A program made the position numbers and the translations under genes. The notes below the pieces were generated by a model. The model made no database searches, had not been told where the DNA came from, and saw only the letters and a program-made list of their open reading frames with translations. From contig JAJDOJ010000084.1 of the NCBI GenBank assembly GCA_022340215.1, forward strand, positions 1 to 40,230: a stretch of 40,230 nucleotides of DNA. Direction: 5' to 3'. Of this stretch, positions 1-8,687 are shown one piece after another. The DNA is from Gammaproteobacteria bacterium (GTDB taxonomy: Bacteria > Pseudomonadota > Gammaproteobacteria > JAJDOJ01). The first letter of the stretch is position 1, and every line of letters starts with the position of its first letter.

Positions 1-361
1 TGGTTGCCGCAACCGGTTCGCTTTTTGCGCCGTTTGTTTTTGTTCGTTTTTTCCTTTTGGTGCTTGGTGGCCGGCTTCGGGTAGCCGTCCTTGTCCCATT
101 CCGGTTTCTTCGAGGTCGGTTGGTTGACGTGCTGGTTGATGTCCTTGATCTTCTGCCCGGCCTTTTCCTTGTCGATCTCGCCTTGCAGTTTGGCGAGCTG
201 TTCGCTCAGTTCGGTTATCTGCTTGTCTTTTCCTTCAAGCCGGATGCGCGTGTACTCGCGTTGTTCGAGGATTATCGCGATGAGCTTGGCCTTGGGCAGT
301 TCTCCAGCCCTGCCTTGTCCGGGCCGGGCAGTCCATTGCCCTTCACGGCGGGGGCTGTCAC
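1..361 (-). pseudogene. Transposase-like N-terminal fragment, cut by window edge and frameshifted
   Basis: Reading the minus strand from about 300 down to 1 gives a lysine- and glutamine-rich coiled-coil segment (LAKLQGEIDKEKAGQK) followed by a proline/lysine-rich stretch ending KKRTGCGN. This resembles the N-terminal leader (leucine-zipper-like, then basic KKRKGxGN segment) of IS66-like transposases. The presumed GTG start at 361 reads in a different frame (VTAPAVKGNGLPG...) from the coiled coil; the switch falls near 300-308, where losing or gaining one base would join LEN to LPKAKL. The catalytic part would lie left of the window. Family assignment is by motif memory only; it could be another zipper-type transposase. 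Confidence 0.45.
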
Positions 362-365
362 GTCG

Positions 366-678
366 TTAATCCGTCTCCACCGCCATGATTGCCGCCAACA
401 GAGCGAGCCGTTCACCGGGGGGGGTAGCGCCTGGTAATTCTTTGCCCAACGTTCGGCCTTGCGCTTGATGCGCTGGCGATCGGTGAAGTCCTTTCCCGCG
501 TAGGTGGCCCAGTGCGCGCGGTCGATGTCGTAGTTGTACCAGAGCTTCTCCGTGCGCGGGCCGCCCCAGGTCATGGTCTGTAGTGCCACGCAGTTCCAAT
601 CTTCCAGCATGCCGTCATACAGGGTGGACGGGTAGCCGGAGAGGATGACCCGGCACGGCAGGGACTTGAGTATACACG
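366..678 (-). pseudogene. DNA adenine methylase (D12 class) C-terminal fragment, frameshifted
   Basis: The minus strand encodes CRVILSGYPSTLYDGML, then TMTWGGPRTEKLWYNY, RQRIKRKAERW and, after a frame change, ERLALLAAIMAVETD-stop. This is the pattern of the C-terminal half of phage/plasmid N6-adenine DNA methyltransferases (substrate: adenine N6 in DNA). The N-terminal half with the SAM-binding and DPPY motifs is missing, because the similarity stops at the inverted-repeat element at 679-771. The frame changes at a run of eight G at 417-424 (C on the coding strand). Almost certainly non-functional. A sequencing error in the run could explain the shift but not the missing half. Confidence 0.6.
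417..424. repeat. G8 homopolymer at a frame switch
   Basis: Eight consecutive G (C on the coding strand) lie exactly where the methylase fragment changes reading frame. Such runs are prone to slippage and to sequencing error. In a gene already missing its 5' half it is unlikely to be a useful phase-variation switch here. Confidence 0.7.
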
Positions 679-771
679 GGGTCAGGTCTCGCATAATAAC
701 ACTCGGCTGCGAATTACCCGTCCTACCGTTGTCGGGCGCAGACCGAAATGTTATATTGCAAGACCTGACCC
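679..771. mobile_element. MITE-like element with about 22-bp terminal inverted repeats
   Basis: The left end (679-700) begins GGGTCAGGTCT and continues GCATAATAAC. The reverse complement of the right end (750-771) begins GGGTCAGGTCT and continues GCAATATAAC. The arms agree at all but three or so of 22 positions and enclose about 50 bp with no ORF. The element separates the methylase fragment from the primase-like fragment. Similar GGTCAGGTCT ends are, as I remember them, common as dispersed palindromic elements next to IS200-like/RAYT transposases, so a non-autonomous mobile element is likely. I see no clear target duplication. Confidence 0.5.
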
Positions 772-1013
772 TTCCTTCCCCCAATCGTCCCGCCACCAGC
801 CGAAGGCCCCGGTGATCGGTACGCGCCCAGGCGCTGGTCGTGAACTCGTGCGCCACGTACCAGCCGGCCTTGCGGCCGCGCTTGTCCTCGCGGTGGCGCA
901 CCCGACCGCAACACCCCGGTCGTATCGAGGTGCTCCACCTCGAGGCCATAGGCGGTCAACTGATCCAGCACCGCCTGATAGGCGGCCACGGGATTCGCGG
1001 CCGTATCAGACAT
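772..1013 (-). pseudogene. Primase-like N-terminal fragment, frameshifted
   Basis: From the ATG at 1013 the minus strand reads MSDTAANPVAAYQAVLDQLT, then GLEVEHLDTTGVLR. Another frame continues with RVRHREDKRGRKAGWYVAHE. Joined, the pattern resembles the N-terminus of phage/plasmid toprim primase-helicases (a short helix, then HRxxxxxDKxGxxxGWYVxH). The frame change is near 901-912. Sequence similarity stops at the inverted-repeat element at 771. The rest of the primase is absent, so this is a remnant. The family call rests on one motif and is tentative. Confidence 0.4.
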
Positions 1014-1032
1014 CGTCGACACGCTCACATAA

Positions 1033-1077
1033 CGTATATACAAGATACTTGTGATATTTATATTTTGTATATACGAT
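1033..1077 (+). promoter_or_regulatory. brnTA promoter with inverted-repeat operator
   Basis: An 11-bp perfect inverted repeat, CGTATATACAA (1033-1043) and TTGTATATACG (1065-1075), stands just before brnT in a stretch much richer in A+T than its surroundings. A promoter TATACA (1037-1042), 16-bp spacer, TATATT (1059-1064) fits inside it; TTGTGA-17-TACGAT is an alternative. BrnA antitoxins of known systems repress their own promoter, so this is the likely BrnA (or HigA) operator. The role is inferred; the repeat itself is plainly visible. Confidence 0.55.
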
Positions 1078-1083
1078 AAGCGT

Positions 1084-1368
1084 ATGCATTACGAATGGGA
1101 TGAAAACAAACGCCAGATAAATCGCGAGACCCATGACGTGGATTTCATCGATGCGGAAGGGTTCGACTGGACCGAGGCACAGATCAGAATCGATTTCCGC
1201 AATCACGACCAGGAACTGCGCCTGATCGCCTATGGGCCGATCGGCAACCGTCTCCACGTCATGGTGTCTACGCTCCGGGCGCAGCTCATCCGAATCATCA
1301 GCCTGCGCAAGGCAAACCGCCGCGAGGTCAAGCGTTATGTCGAAAACAAAGCTCATCATCCCCACTGA
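1084..1368 (+). CDS. brnT: BrnT-family toxin (type II toxin-antitoxin)
   Basis: 94 residues, the usual size for BrnT (DUF497), a RelE-fold ribonuclease toxin that blocks translation by cutting RNA. The sequence starts MHYEWDENKRQIN, has the family's THDVDFIDAEGFDW segment, and near residues 70-85 the typical RIISLRKANRREVKRY block that carries conserved basic and catalytic-site residues. The ATG at 1084 is chosen because it gives the normal BrnT N-terminus; the upstream extension to 1051 would lie inside the operator. The last 32 bases overlap brnA, the standard brnT-brnA arrangement. It looks intact and is followed by its antitoxin. Confidence 0.85.
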   Translation: MHYEWDENKRQINRETHDVDFIDAEGFDWTEAQIRIDFRNHDQELRLIAYGPIGNRLHVMVSTLRAQLIRIISLRKANRREVKRYVENKAHHPH

Positions 1369-1657
1369 ACGTGAGGATGCCGAAATCAATGCCGGAATCG
1401 CCCGTGATCCCGACGCCCGTGAATTGAGCGACGAGGAGATCGCGCAGATGCGACCAGCCGATGAGGTCGTTCCCGATGTCGTCAAGGCATACAAGGCGGG
1501 CAAGCTGAAGGGCCGTGGCCCCCAGAAAACACCCACAAAGCAACCCATATACATCCGCCTCTCACCCGAGGTGTTGGCGTACTTCAAGGGCACTGGAAAA
1601 GGTTGGCAGACCCGCCTGGACGAGGTCCTTCGCGAATACGTTAGAAGAAACGCATGA
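1337..1657 (+). CDS. brnA: BrnA-family antitoxin
   Basis: 106 residues. The C-terminal third (IYIRLSPEVLAYFKGTGKGW, then QTRLDEVLREYVRR) is the ribbon-helix-helix DNA-binding domain of BrnA antitoxins. The acidic N-terminal part is expected to wrap the BrnT toxin, with the conserved PADEVVPDVV segment before the linker. The ATG at 1337 lies inside brnT, giving translational coupling, and yields the normal MSKTKLI start. BrnA neutralises BrnT and represses the operon, most likely at the inverted repeat at 1033-1075. The stop overlaps the higA start in ATGA. Confidence 0.85.
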   Translation: MSKTKLIIPTEREDAEINAGIARDPDARELSDEEIAQMRPADEVVPDVVKAYKAGKLKGRGPQKTPTKQPIYIRLSPEVLAYFKGTGKGWQTRLDEVLREYVRRNA

Positions 1658-2013
1658 GCATCAAACGCGAGGCTTTGCGGGAAATCGATTTCTCGGAAGT
1701 CGTCGATCCGCGAGGCGCGGCCATCCCGCCGACCAGCCCCGCAGACATCCTGCTGCATGAATACATGGAGCCGCTCGGCCTGTCGGCCAATGCGCTTGCC
1801 GGCGCATTGCGCGTGCCCGCCAACCGCATCACCAACATCCTGAAAGGCCGCCGCTCGAACACCGTGGACACGGCCTTGCGCCTGGCCCGGTGTCTCGGCA
1901 CCACGCCGCCGTACTGGATGAACCTGCAATCCGGTTACGACCTGGAGGTCACCATGGCTGAAAAGGACGCGGCGATCGCCGGCGAGATCTCGCGCCGCGT
2001 AACCGCGCCATGA
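1654..2013 (+). CDS. higA: HigA-family addiction-module antitoxin (XRE-type HTH)
   Basis: 119 residues. The segment PTSPADILLHEYMEPLGLSA, followed by a helix-turn-helix (NALAGALRVPANRITNILKG) and TALRLARCLGTTPPYWMNLQ, is the classic HigA/VapI pattern: an antitoxin and transcriptional repressor that normally pairs with a HigB RNase. No higB lies next to it. Instead it follows brnA with a 4-base ATGA overlap and is itself overlapped by the next ORF, so it seems co-translated with brnTA. It may repress the cluster, may be an orphan left after loss of higB, or may have been recruited to the brn system. Confidence 0.8.
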   Translation: MSIKREALREIDFSEVVDPRGAAIPPTSPADILLHEYMEPLGLSANALAGALRVPANRITNILKGRRSNTVDTALRLARCLGTTPPYWMNLQSGYDLEVTMAEKDAAIAGEISRRVTAP

Positions 2014-2435
2014 CATCCTCCGACAACGATAACGAACGGGAAATGGAACCAGACGACGCGCCGGAACTAGACGACGGCTTCTTCGAGCGCGCCACTCCGA
2101 TGATCGGCGGCAAACCCGTTTCAGCGGACGAGGTCAAGGCGGCGTTCAAGGCCGCGCGGGAAAGGCCGATCAACGATACGGACAACCCGCCGACGACAAA
2201 CGCCGACTGGGAACATGATCGACCTCGAAACCATGGGCACCAGCGCGGACGCGGCCATCATCGCCATCGGGGCCGTGCGCTTCGATACCGAGATTACCGA
2301 CCGCTTCCATTGCATCGTGTCGCTTCAAAGCAGCGTCGATGCAAGACTGCGCATGGATCCGAGCACCATTCTGTGGTGGATGCAGCGCAGCGAATCGGCT
2401 CGCGCGCAGTTCGCCGAGGAGGGAACCGAGATTGA
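2010..2435 (+). CDS. Small BrnA-like ORF, probably truncated
   Basis: The first about 55 residues contain PDDAPELDDGFFERATPMIG and then VSADEVKAAFKAARERP. This resembles the N-terminal toxin-binding part of short BrnA antitoxins (DDAPELTxxFFERA). The ribbon-helix-helix part expected next is missing. From about 2185 the frame continues into low-quality arginine/histidine-rich sequence that overlaps the exonuclease gene out of frame, so the last about 70 residues are probably not native. The start overlaps the higA stop (ATGA). I read it as an antitoxin gene truncated when the exonuclease segment was joined to it. Confidence 0.35.
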   Translation: MTSSDNDNEREMEPDDAPELDDGFFERATPMIGGKPVSADEVKAAFKAARERPINDTDNPPTTNADWEHDRPRNHGHQRGRGHHRHRGRALRYRDYRPLPLHRVASKQRRCKTAHGSEHHSVVDAAQRIGSRAVRRGGNRD

Positions 2436-2955
2436 TTACGCCCTGATCGAGTTCGAGGAATGGCTCGAAGAGGACACCATCGTCTGGGGCAACGGCTCGG
2501 ATTTCGACAACGCCATCCTCGCCAACGCCTACCGCGCCTTGAACTTGCCCGTTCCCTGGAAATTCTGGAACAACCGCTGCTACCGCACCGTGAAGGCCCT
2601 GCACCCGGAGATCAAGGAGGGGTGCACTGGCGGCAGCATTTACCACTGCGCCGTTGACGACGCCGCGCCGCCGCGGCACCTGTTCTCCGGGATCGCGGTC
2701 TGCGGCGCCTGCGGCGGACCCATGGCCATGATCGACGCCCGCCGCTATGGCTGCACCATCCACCGCAATCGCGGACGGGCTGTTTGCGACATGGAACTCA
2801 CCGTGACCCGCAAGCGCCTCGAGGAGCGCCTGCTCGCCGGCATTCGCGAGCAGCTCAAGGAGAATCTGCGTATGGATGTGGACCGCGCCCGTGAAATACT
2901 GTGCGGCAGCTCGTGGGCGGTGAGATCCGTCGAGTGCCGGAATCCGGCGGCCTGA
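2215..2955 (+). CDS. Chimera: DEDDh 3'-5' exonuclease fused to serine-recombinase zinc ribbon
   Basis: Residues 1-150 are a phage-type DEDDh exonuclease of the Rv2179c-like/ExoX-like kind. It starts MIDLETMGTSADAAIIAIGA with D3 and E5, has WGNGSDFDNAIL with D96/D98, and HCAVDD with H144 and D148/D149, so all catalytic positions are present. From about residue 153 the sequence becomes the zinc beta-ribbon of a large serine recombinase: RHLFSGIAVCGACGG, RYGC, then RAVCDMELTVTRKRLEERLL, with four zinc cysteines C163, C166, C180, C191. The frame is open across the junction (about 2662-2672), where both families have an ARHL/RHL-like segment. The last about 20 residues are out of the native recombinase frame. 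It may be a still-active exonuclease with a foreign tail or an accidental fusion. Confidence 0.65.
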   Translation: MIDLETMGTSADAAIIAIGAVRFDTEITDRFHCIVSLQSSVDARLRMDPSTILWWMQRSESARAQFAEEGTEIDYALIEFEEWLEEDTIVWGNGSDFDNAILANAYRALNLPVPWKFWNNRCYRTVKALHPEIKEGCTGGSIYHCAVDDAAPPRHLFSGIAVCGACGGPMAMIDARRYGCTIHRNRGRAVCDMELTVTRKRLEERLLAGIREQLKENLRMDVDRAREILCGSSWAVRSVECRNPAA

Positions 2956-3041
2956 CGGCGATCCTGGCTGGAAACTACGCGGGATTGTTGGGACAACAGG
3001 TGGCAATTGCTTCCAAGACTGGTAGCGGGGGCAGGATTTGA
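2665..3041 (+). pseudogene. Large serine recombinase C-terminal remnant, frameshifted into the tRNA gene
   Basis: The zinc-ribbon part (RHLFSG... to DVDRAREIL) continues in another frame from 2907 as QLVGGEIRRVPESGGLTAIL and AGNYAGLLGQQ. This is the usual C-terminal beta strand region of large serine recombinases (LxGEIRLVPExGGLxAxL). The frame change lies near 2895-2907. The second frame ends with a stop at 3039-3041, inside the antisense strand of tRNA-fMet. The catalytic serine domain is absent. It is a relic of a mobile-element recombinase lying against the tRNA. Confidence 0.6.
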
Positions 3042-3096
3042 ACCTGCGACCTTCGGGTTATGAGCCCGACGAGCTGCCAGACTGCTCCACCCCGCA
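3020..3096 (-). tRNA. Initiator tRNA-fMet (CAT)
   Basis: 77 bases including an encoded CCA (3020-3022). The minus strand folds as acceptor TGCGGGG/CCCCGCT, D-arm, anticodon stem TCGGG with loop CTCATAA and CCCGA, and a T-arm GCAGG-TTCAAAT-CCTGC. Three G-C pairs in the anticodon stem and an unpaired 1:72 position mark an initiator rather than an elongator. Here 1:72 is T x T; the usual C x A is changed at both positions. It lies after nuoN, as the metY-type tRNA does in many gammaproteobacteria, but the rimP-nusA genes that normally follow are replaced by accessory DNA. Confidence 0.9.
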
Positions 3097-3220
3097 ACAG
3101 AAGGACGAATTGTACGTATGGATCACGGGGAATGCAATCGGCAAAGGCAGACAATTCACCCTTGCCGATCGATCATCGGATGCGCATCGCGCCAATCACA
3201 TCGCAAGCGCGTGCGACTGC

Positions 3221-3246
3221 GACGCGCCGGACCGGACCGGCGCGTC
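3221..3246 (-). terminator. GC-rich hairpin just after nuoN
   Basis: A perfect 10-bp stem, GACGCGCCGG (3221-3230) and CCGGCGCGTC (3237-3246), with a 6-base loop lies 12 bases beyond the nuoN stop codon. There is no T run after it on the minus strand. It may be a Rho-assisted 3' end or an mRNA-stabilising structure at the end of the nuo transcript. Confidence 0.4.
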
Positions 3247-3257
3247 CCTCGCATGCC

Positions 3258-4703
3258 TTACCAGTTGGTGGCGTTGGCACAAAGCGCCATCAATCCCCCG
3301 GGGAACAGACCCAGGATCAGCATCAACAGTCCGTTGGCGCTCATCACGACCCCGGCGTCGGTTACGGGAGCAATGACGGTGTCATCGTCCGACTTGTCGA
3401 AGTACATCAATTTCACTACCCGCAGGTAGTAGAACGCCCCGACCACCGAAAACACGACGGCATAGACCGCCAGCCATACGAGGTCCACACGAACAGCTGC
3501 CTGAATGACGCTGAATTTCGCGTAGAAACCCACCGTCGGGGGAACACCGGCCATGGAGAACATCAACAGGAGCATGATGAATGCGAACCACGGACTTCGG
3601 TCATTGAGCCCTTTGAAGTCCTCGATGTTCTCCGGCTCGAATCCCTGCCGGCTGAGGACCAGAATCATGCCGAACCCGCCGGCGGCCATGATGGCGTAGA
3701 CGATGGCGTAGAACATGGCCGCTGAATATCCTTCGGGCGTTCCCGCCAGGATTCCCATCAGAATGAAGCCGACGTGTGCAATGGTGGAATAGGCCAGCAT
3801 ACGCTTGATGTTCGATTGCGCGATCGCGATGACGTTGCCGATGGCCATCGAGAGGGCCGCGAGCACCACGAGCATCTGGTGCCAGTCGGCAAACAGGCTG
3901 CCCATGCTTTCAACCAGCAATCGGATGACCATCGCGAACGCCGCGATCTTCGGCGCCGAACCGATATAGAGCGTCACGGAGGTCGGTGCCCCGTGATAGA
4001 CGTCCGGCACCCACATATGAAACGGGACCGCTCCAAGTTTGAACCCCACACCCACGACGACGAACGAGAGCCCGAACGCCATGTAGAGATTCTTTCCCGT
4101 ATTCGTCGCCAGATAGTTACTGATCTCCGCCAGGTCGAGACTGCCGGACAGGCCATACAGTATCGACATGCCGTACAGCAGCATGCCCGAGGCGATCGCA
4201 CCGAGGACGAAGTACTTGACCGCGGCCTCGCTCGCCACGCCCGAGTCACGTGAAATCGCCACCAGCGCGTATTGCGACAGCGCGAGCAATTCCAGTCCCA
4301 GGTAGATGGTCAGGAAATTGTGAGCCGAAACCATGATCATCATGCCCAGGACACCGAACAGACCCAGGACATAGTACTCACCGCGAAACAACTCCCGGTC
4401 CTTGAGGTAGGGTCGCGAGTAGACGAACACCGCGATCATGATCAGATAGATCGAGGACTTGAGCAGGACGGCCATGTCGTCCATGACGAACTGACCACCG
4501 AATCCCAGCCGATTTCCCTCACCGAAACTGAACATCGTTGCCGTGAGAACGAACGCGCCTACAAGCGTCAGCACGGACAGCCAGTAGGTCAGGTCCCGTC
4601 GCGATTCCTCGAGGAACAGATCGACGACGAGTATCAAGCAGATCATGCCGAGCATGAACAACTCGGGGACGACCATCAGGATGTCGGATTGGAACTGGTT
4701 CAT
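3258..4703 (-). CDS. nuoN: NADH-quinone oxidoreductase subunit N
   Basis: 481 residues, the usual NuoN length, with about 14 predicted membrane helices. It is one of the three antiporter-like proton-pumping subunits of complex I in the inner membrane. Conserved charged residues are visible: E138 in LGLELLALS, K222 in GFKLGAVPFHMWVPD and K252 in YIGSAPKIAAF. The ATG at 4703 (MNQFQSDILM) is chosen because it gives the family N-terminus; a longer reading to 4922 would overlap nuoM antisense-frame sequence with no membrane character. It starts 14 bases after the nuoM stop and is the last nuo gene, as usual. Confidence 0.95.
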   Translation of the reverse strand: MNQFQSDILMVVPELFMLGMICLILVVDLFLEESRRDLTYWLSVLTLVGAFVLTATMFSFGEGNRLGFGGQFVMDDMAVLLKSSIYLIMIAVFVYSRPYLKDRELFRGEYYVLGLFGVLGMMIMVSAHNFLTIYLGLELLALSQYALVAISRDSGVASEAAVKYFVLGAIASGMLLYGMSILYGLSGSLDLAEISNYLATNTGKNLYMAFGLSFVVVGVGFKLGAVPFHMWVPDVYHGAPTSVTLYIGSAPKIAAFAMVIRLLVESMGSLFADWHQMLVVLAALSMAIGNVIAIAQSNIKRMLAYSTIAHVGFILMGILAGTPEGYSAAMFYAIVYAIMAAGGFGMILVLSRQGFEPENIEDFKGLNDRSPWFAFIMLLLMFSMAGVPPTVGFYAKFSVIQAAVRVDLVWLAVYAVVFSVVGAFYYLRVVKLMYFDKSDDDTVIAPVTDAGVVMSANGLLMLILGLFPGGLMALCANATNW

Positions 4704-4717
4704 GTATATCCGGAAAT

Positions 4718-6226
4718 CTAAAGTTTCGAAACGGTGACGTGCTGAACGAGATGCTCCACGCTGGCAGCCATCAGGTCGACCAGTGGCGCCGGCCAGATGC
4801 CGAACAGCAGCACTACCGCTGCGAGGGAACCCAGTACGATGAACTCGCGACGATTGATGTCCTGCAGGCCCTCCACGTTCCGGTTCGCCACGTTGCCGAA
4901 AACCACCCGTTTGACCAGCCACAACGAATAGGCGGCGCCGAGTATCAAGGTCGTTGCCGCGAGGAAGGCAAACCAGAAATTCGCCTTGAAACTGGACAGA
5001 ATAACCATGAACTCACCGACAAACCCGGAGGTGCCGGGCAATCCGGAGTTGGCCAGCGCGAACAGCACGAAAAACGAGGCGAACACCGGCATGGTATTGA
5101 CCACACCGCCGTAGTCTCCGATCTGACGGCTGTGCACGCGATCATAGAGAACGCCCACGCACAGGAACAGCGCCCCGGAGATGAACCCGTGGGAGATCAT
5201 CTGGACGATCCCTCCCTCCATCCCCAGGGTGGCACCGGAGGTCCCGCCGGTTCGGTCAAGGATACTGAAGACGACGAAGATGCCGAGGGTCGTGAATCCC
5301 ATGTGCGCAATCGACGAATAGGCGATCAGCTTCTTCATGTCCTGCTGCACCAGCGCGACGAAGCCGATGTACACGACGGCGACCAGGGACATGAGAATGA
5401 TCAGCCAGTCCAGGCTATGACTGGCGTCCGGCGTGATCGGCAGACTGAACCGCAGGAAACCATAGCCGCCGATCTTGAGCAGAATCGCCGCCAGGATCAC
5501 CGATCCGCCGGTCGGCGCCTCTACGTGGGCGTCCGGCAACCAGGTGTGCACCGGCCACATGGGAACCTTGATCGCGAACGCCGCCAGAAACGCCAGAAAG
5601 ATCAGGACCTGCTCGGTCATCCCCAGCTTGAGGCCGTGGTAATCGAGTATGCCGAAGCTGCCGGATTTGGAATACATGTAGACCAGCGCGACCAGCATGA
5701 ACACCGACCCGAGAAACGTATACAGAAAGAACTTGAGGGTCGCGTACACCCGGTTCGGTCCGCCCCAGATCCCGATGATGAGAAACATCGGCACCAGCAT
5801 GGCCTCGAAGAAGATGTAGAACAGGATCGAGTCAAGCGCGCAGAACACCCCGATCATCAGACCTTCCATCACCAGGAACGTGGCCATGTACTGCGACACG
5901 CGATACTGGATAACCTCCCAGCCCGCCATGACGACCAGAATGGTCGTGAACGTGGTCAGGATGATCAGGGGCACGGAGATCCCGTCGACGCCGAGGTGGT
6001 AGTTGATATTGAAGGCGCTGATCCAGTGCAGCATTTCGACGAACTGCATCTCGTGCGTGGACCGGTCGAAATCCGTGAACAGGATGAGACTCAACGCGAA
6101 GGTCAGCACAGACACGGCGAGCGCGATACGCCGGGCACCGTTTCCCTTGTCTCCCACCGCTATGACGAGAAACCCACCCAGGATGGGTATCCAGATCAAC
6201 AGGCTGAGCACAGGCCACTCAAGCAT
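4718..6226 (-). CDS. nuoM: NADH-quinone oxidoreductase subunit M
   Basis: 502 residues, antiporter-like membrane subunit of complex I that drives proton translocation. It has about 14 helices with the conserved FFEAMLVPMFLIIGIWGG segment (key glutamate) and AIKVPMWPVHTWLPDAHVEA followed by ILLKIGGYGFLRF (key lysines). I prefer the ATG at 6226 (MLEWPVLSLL), which has GGGAAAG a few bases upstream; an ATG at 6247 would add seven residues. It follows nuoL by 63 bases and precedes nuoN by 14 in the canonical order. Confidence 0.95.
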   Translation of the reverse strand: MLEWPVLSLLIWIPILGGFLVIAVGDKGNGARRIALAVSVLTFALSLILFTDFDRSTHEMQFVEMLHWISAFNINYHLGVDGISVPLIILTTFTTILVVMAGWEVIQYRVSQYMATFLVMEGLMIGVFCALDSILFYIFFEAMLVPMFLIIGIWGGPNRVYATLKFFLYTFLGSVFMLVALVYMYSKSGSFGILDYHGLKLGMTEQVLIFLAFLAAFAIKVPMWPVHTWLPDAHVEAPTGGSVILAAILLKIGGYGFLRFSLPITPDASHSLDWLIILMSLVAVVYIGFVALVQQDMKKLIAYSSIAHMGFTTLGIFVVFSILDRTGGTSGATLGMEGGIVQMISHGFISGALFLCVGVLYDRVHSRQIGDYGGVVNTMPVFASFFVLFALANSGLPGTSGFVGEFMVILSSFKANFWFAFLAATTLILGAAYSLWLVKRVVFGNVANRNVEGLQDINRREFIVLGSLAAVVLLFGIWPAPLVDLMAASVEHLVQHVTVSKL

Positions 6227-6289
6227 TATACTTTCCCATGTCGTCAATCGGCCATCGGTGCAGCCGCACCGGGCCCGGACCCACGGCCC

Positions 6290-8242
<1,953 letters not shown>

Positions 8243-8246
8243 GCCT

Positions 8247-8552
8247 CTAACCCTTCATCGAGTCCAGATCCTGGACATTGATGGTGCCGCGGTTGCGGAA
8301 CAGCAGCACCACGATCGCCAGGCCGATCGCGGCCTCCGCCGCGGCGACCGTCAGGACGAAGAAGACGAACACCTGTCCCGCCATGTCGCTCGAATAGTAG
8401 GAGAAGGCGACGAAATTGGTATTGACCGCCAGCAGCATCAATTCGATCGACATCAGCAGAATGATGACGTTCTTCCGGTTCAGGAAGATTCCCGCCACGC
8501 TGAGTGCAAAAAGTACGGCGCCGAGCACCAGAAAATTAGCCAGAGGAACCAT
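8247..8552 (-). CDS. nuoK: NADH-quinone oxidoreductase subunit K
   Basis: 101 residues with three membrane helices, homologous to MrpC and mitochondrial ND4L. The two membrane glutamates needed for proton transfer are present: about E37 in [13 protein letters not shown] and about E73 in [13 protein letters not shown]. It stands 135 bases after nuoJ, an unusually wide gap for this operon. The gap holds a hairpin (ATCCGGC at 8590-8596 with GCCGGAT at 8599-8605) and no ORF that I recognise. nuoL follows within four bases. Confidence 0.95.
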   Translation of the reverse strand: MVPLANFLVLGAVLFALSVAGIFLNRKNVIILLMSIELMLLAVNTNFVAFSYYSSDMAGQVFVFFVLTVAAAEAAIGLAIVVLLFRNRGTINVQDLDSMKG

Positions 8553-8687
8553 CGTGAATCCCTATCCCTTCCCATCAACGGAATGTCGAATCCGGCCCGC
8601 CGGATCCCGTTCGTCTTGTTCAACCTCTAGGAACCGCCGCGGAACCTCCACGGATCCTCGCCATGCTTCTCGACCGGGCACTTGCGT

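Noticed and set aside
4704-4922. N-terminal extension of nuoN
   Set aside because: The extra residues overlap nuoM, are charged rather than membrane-like, and the ATG at 4703 gives the normal family length.
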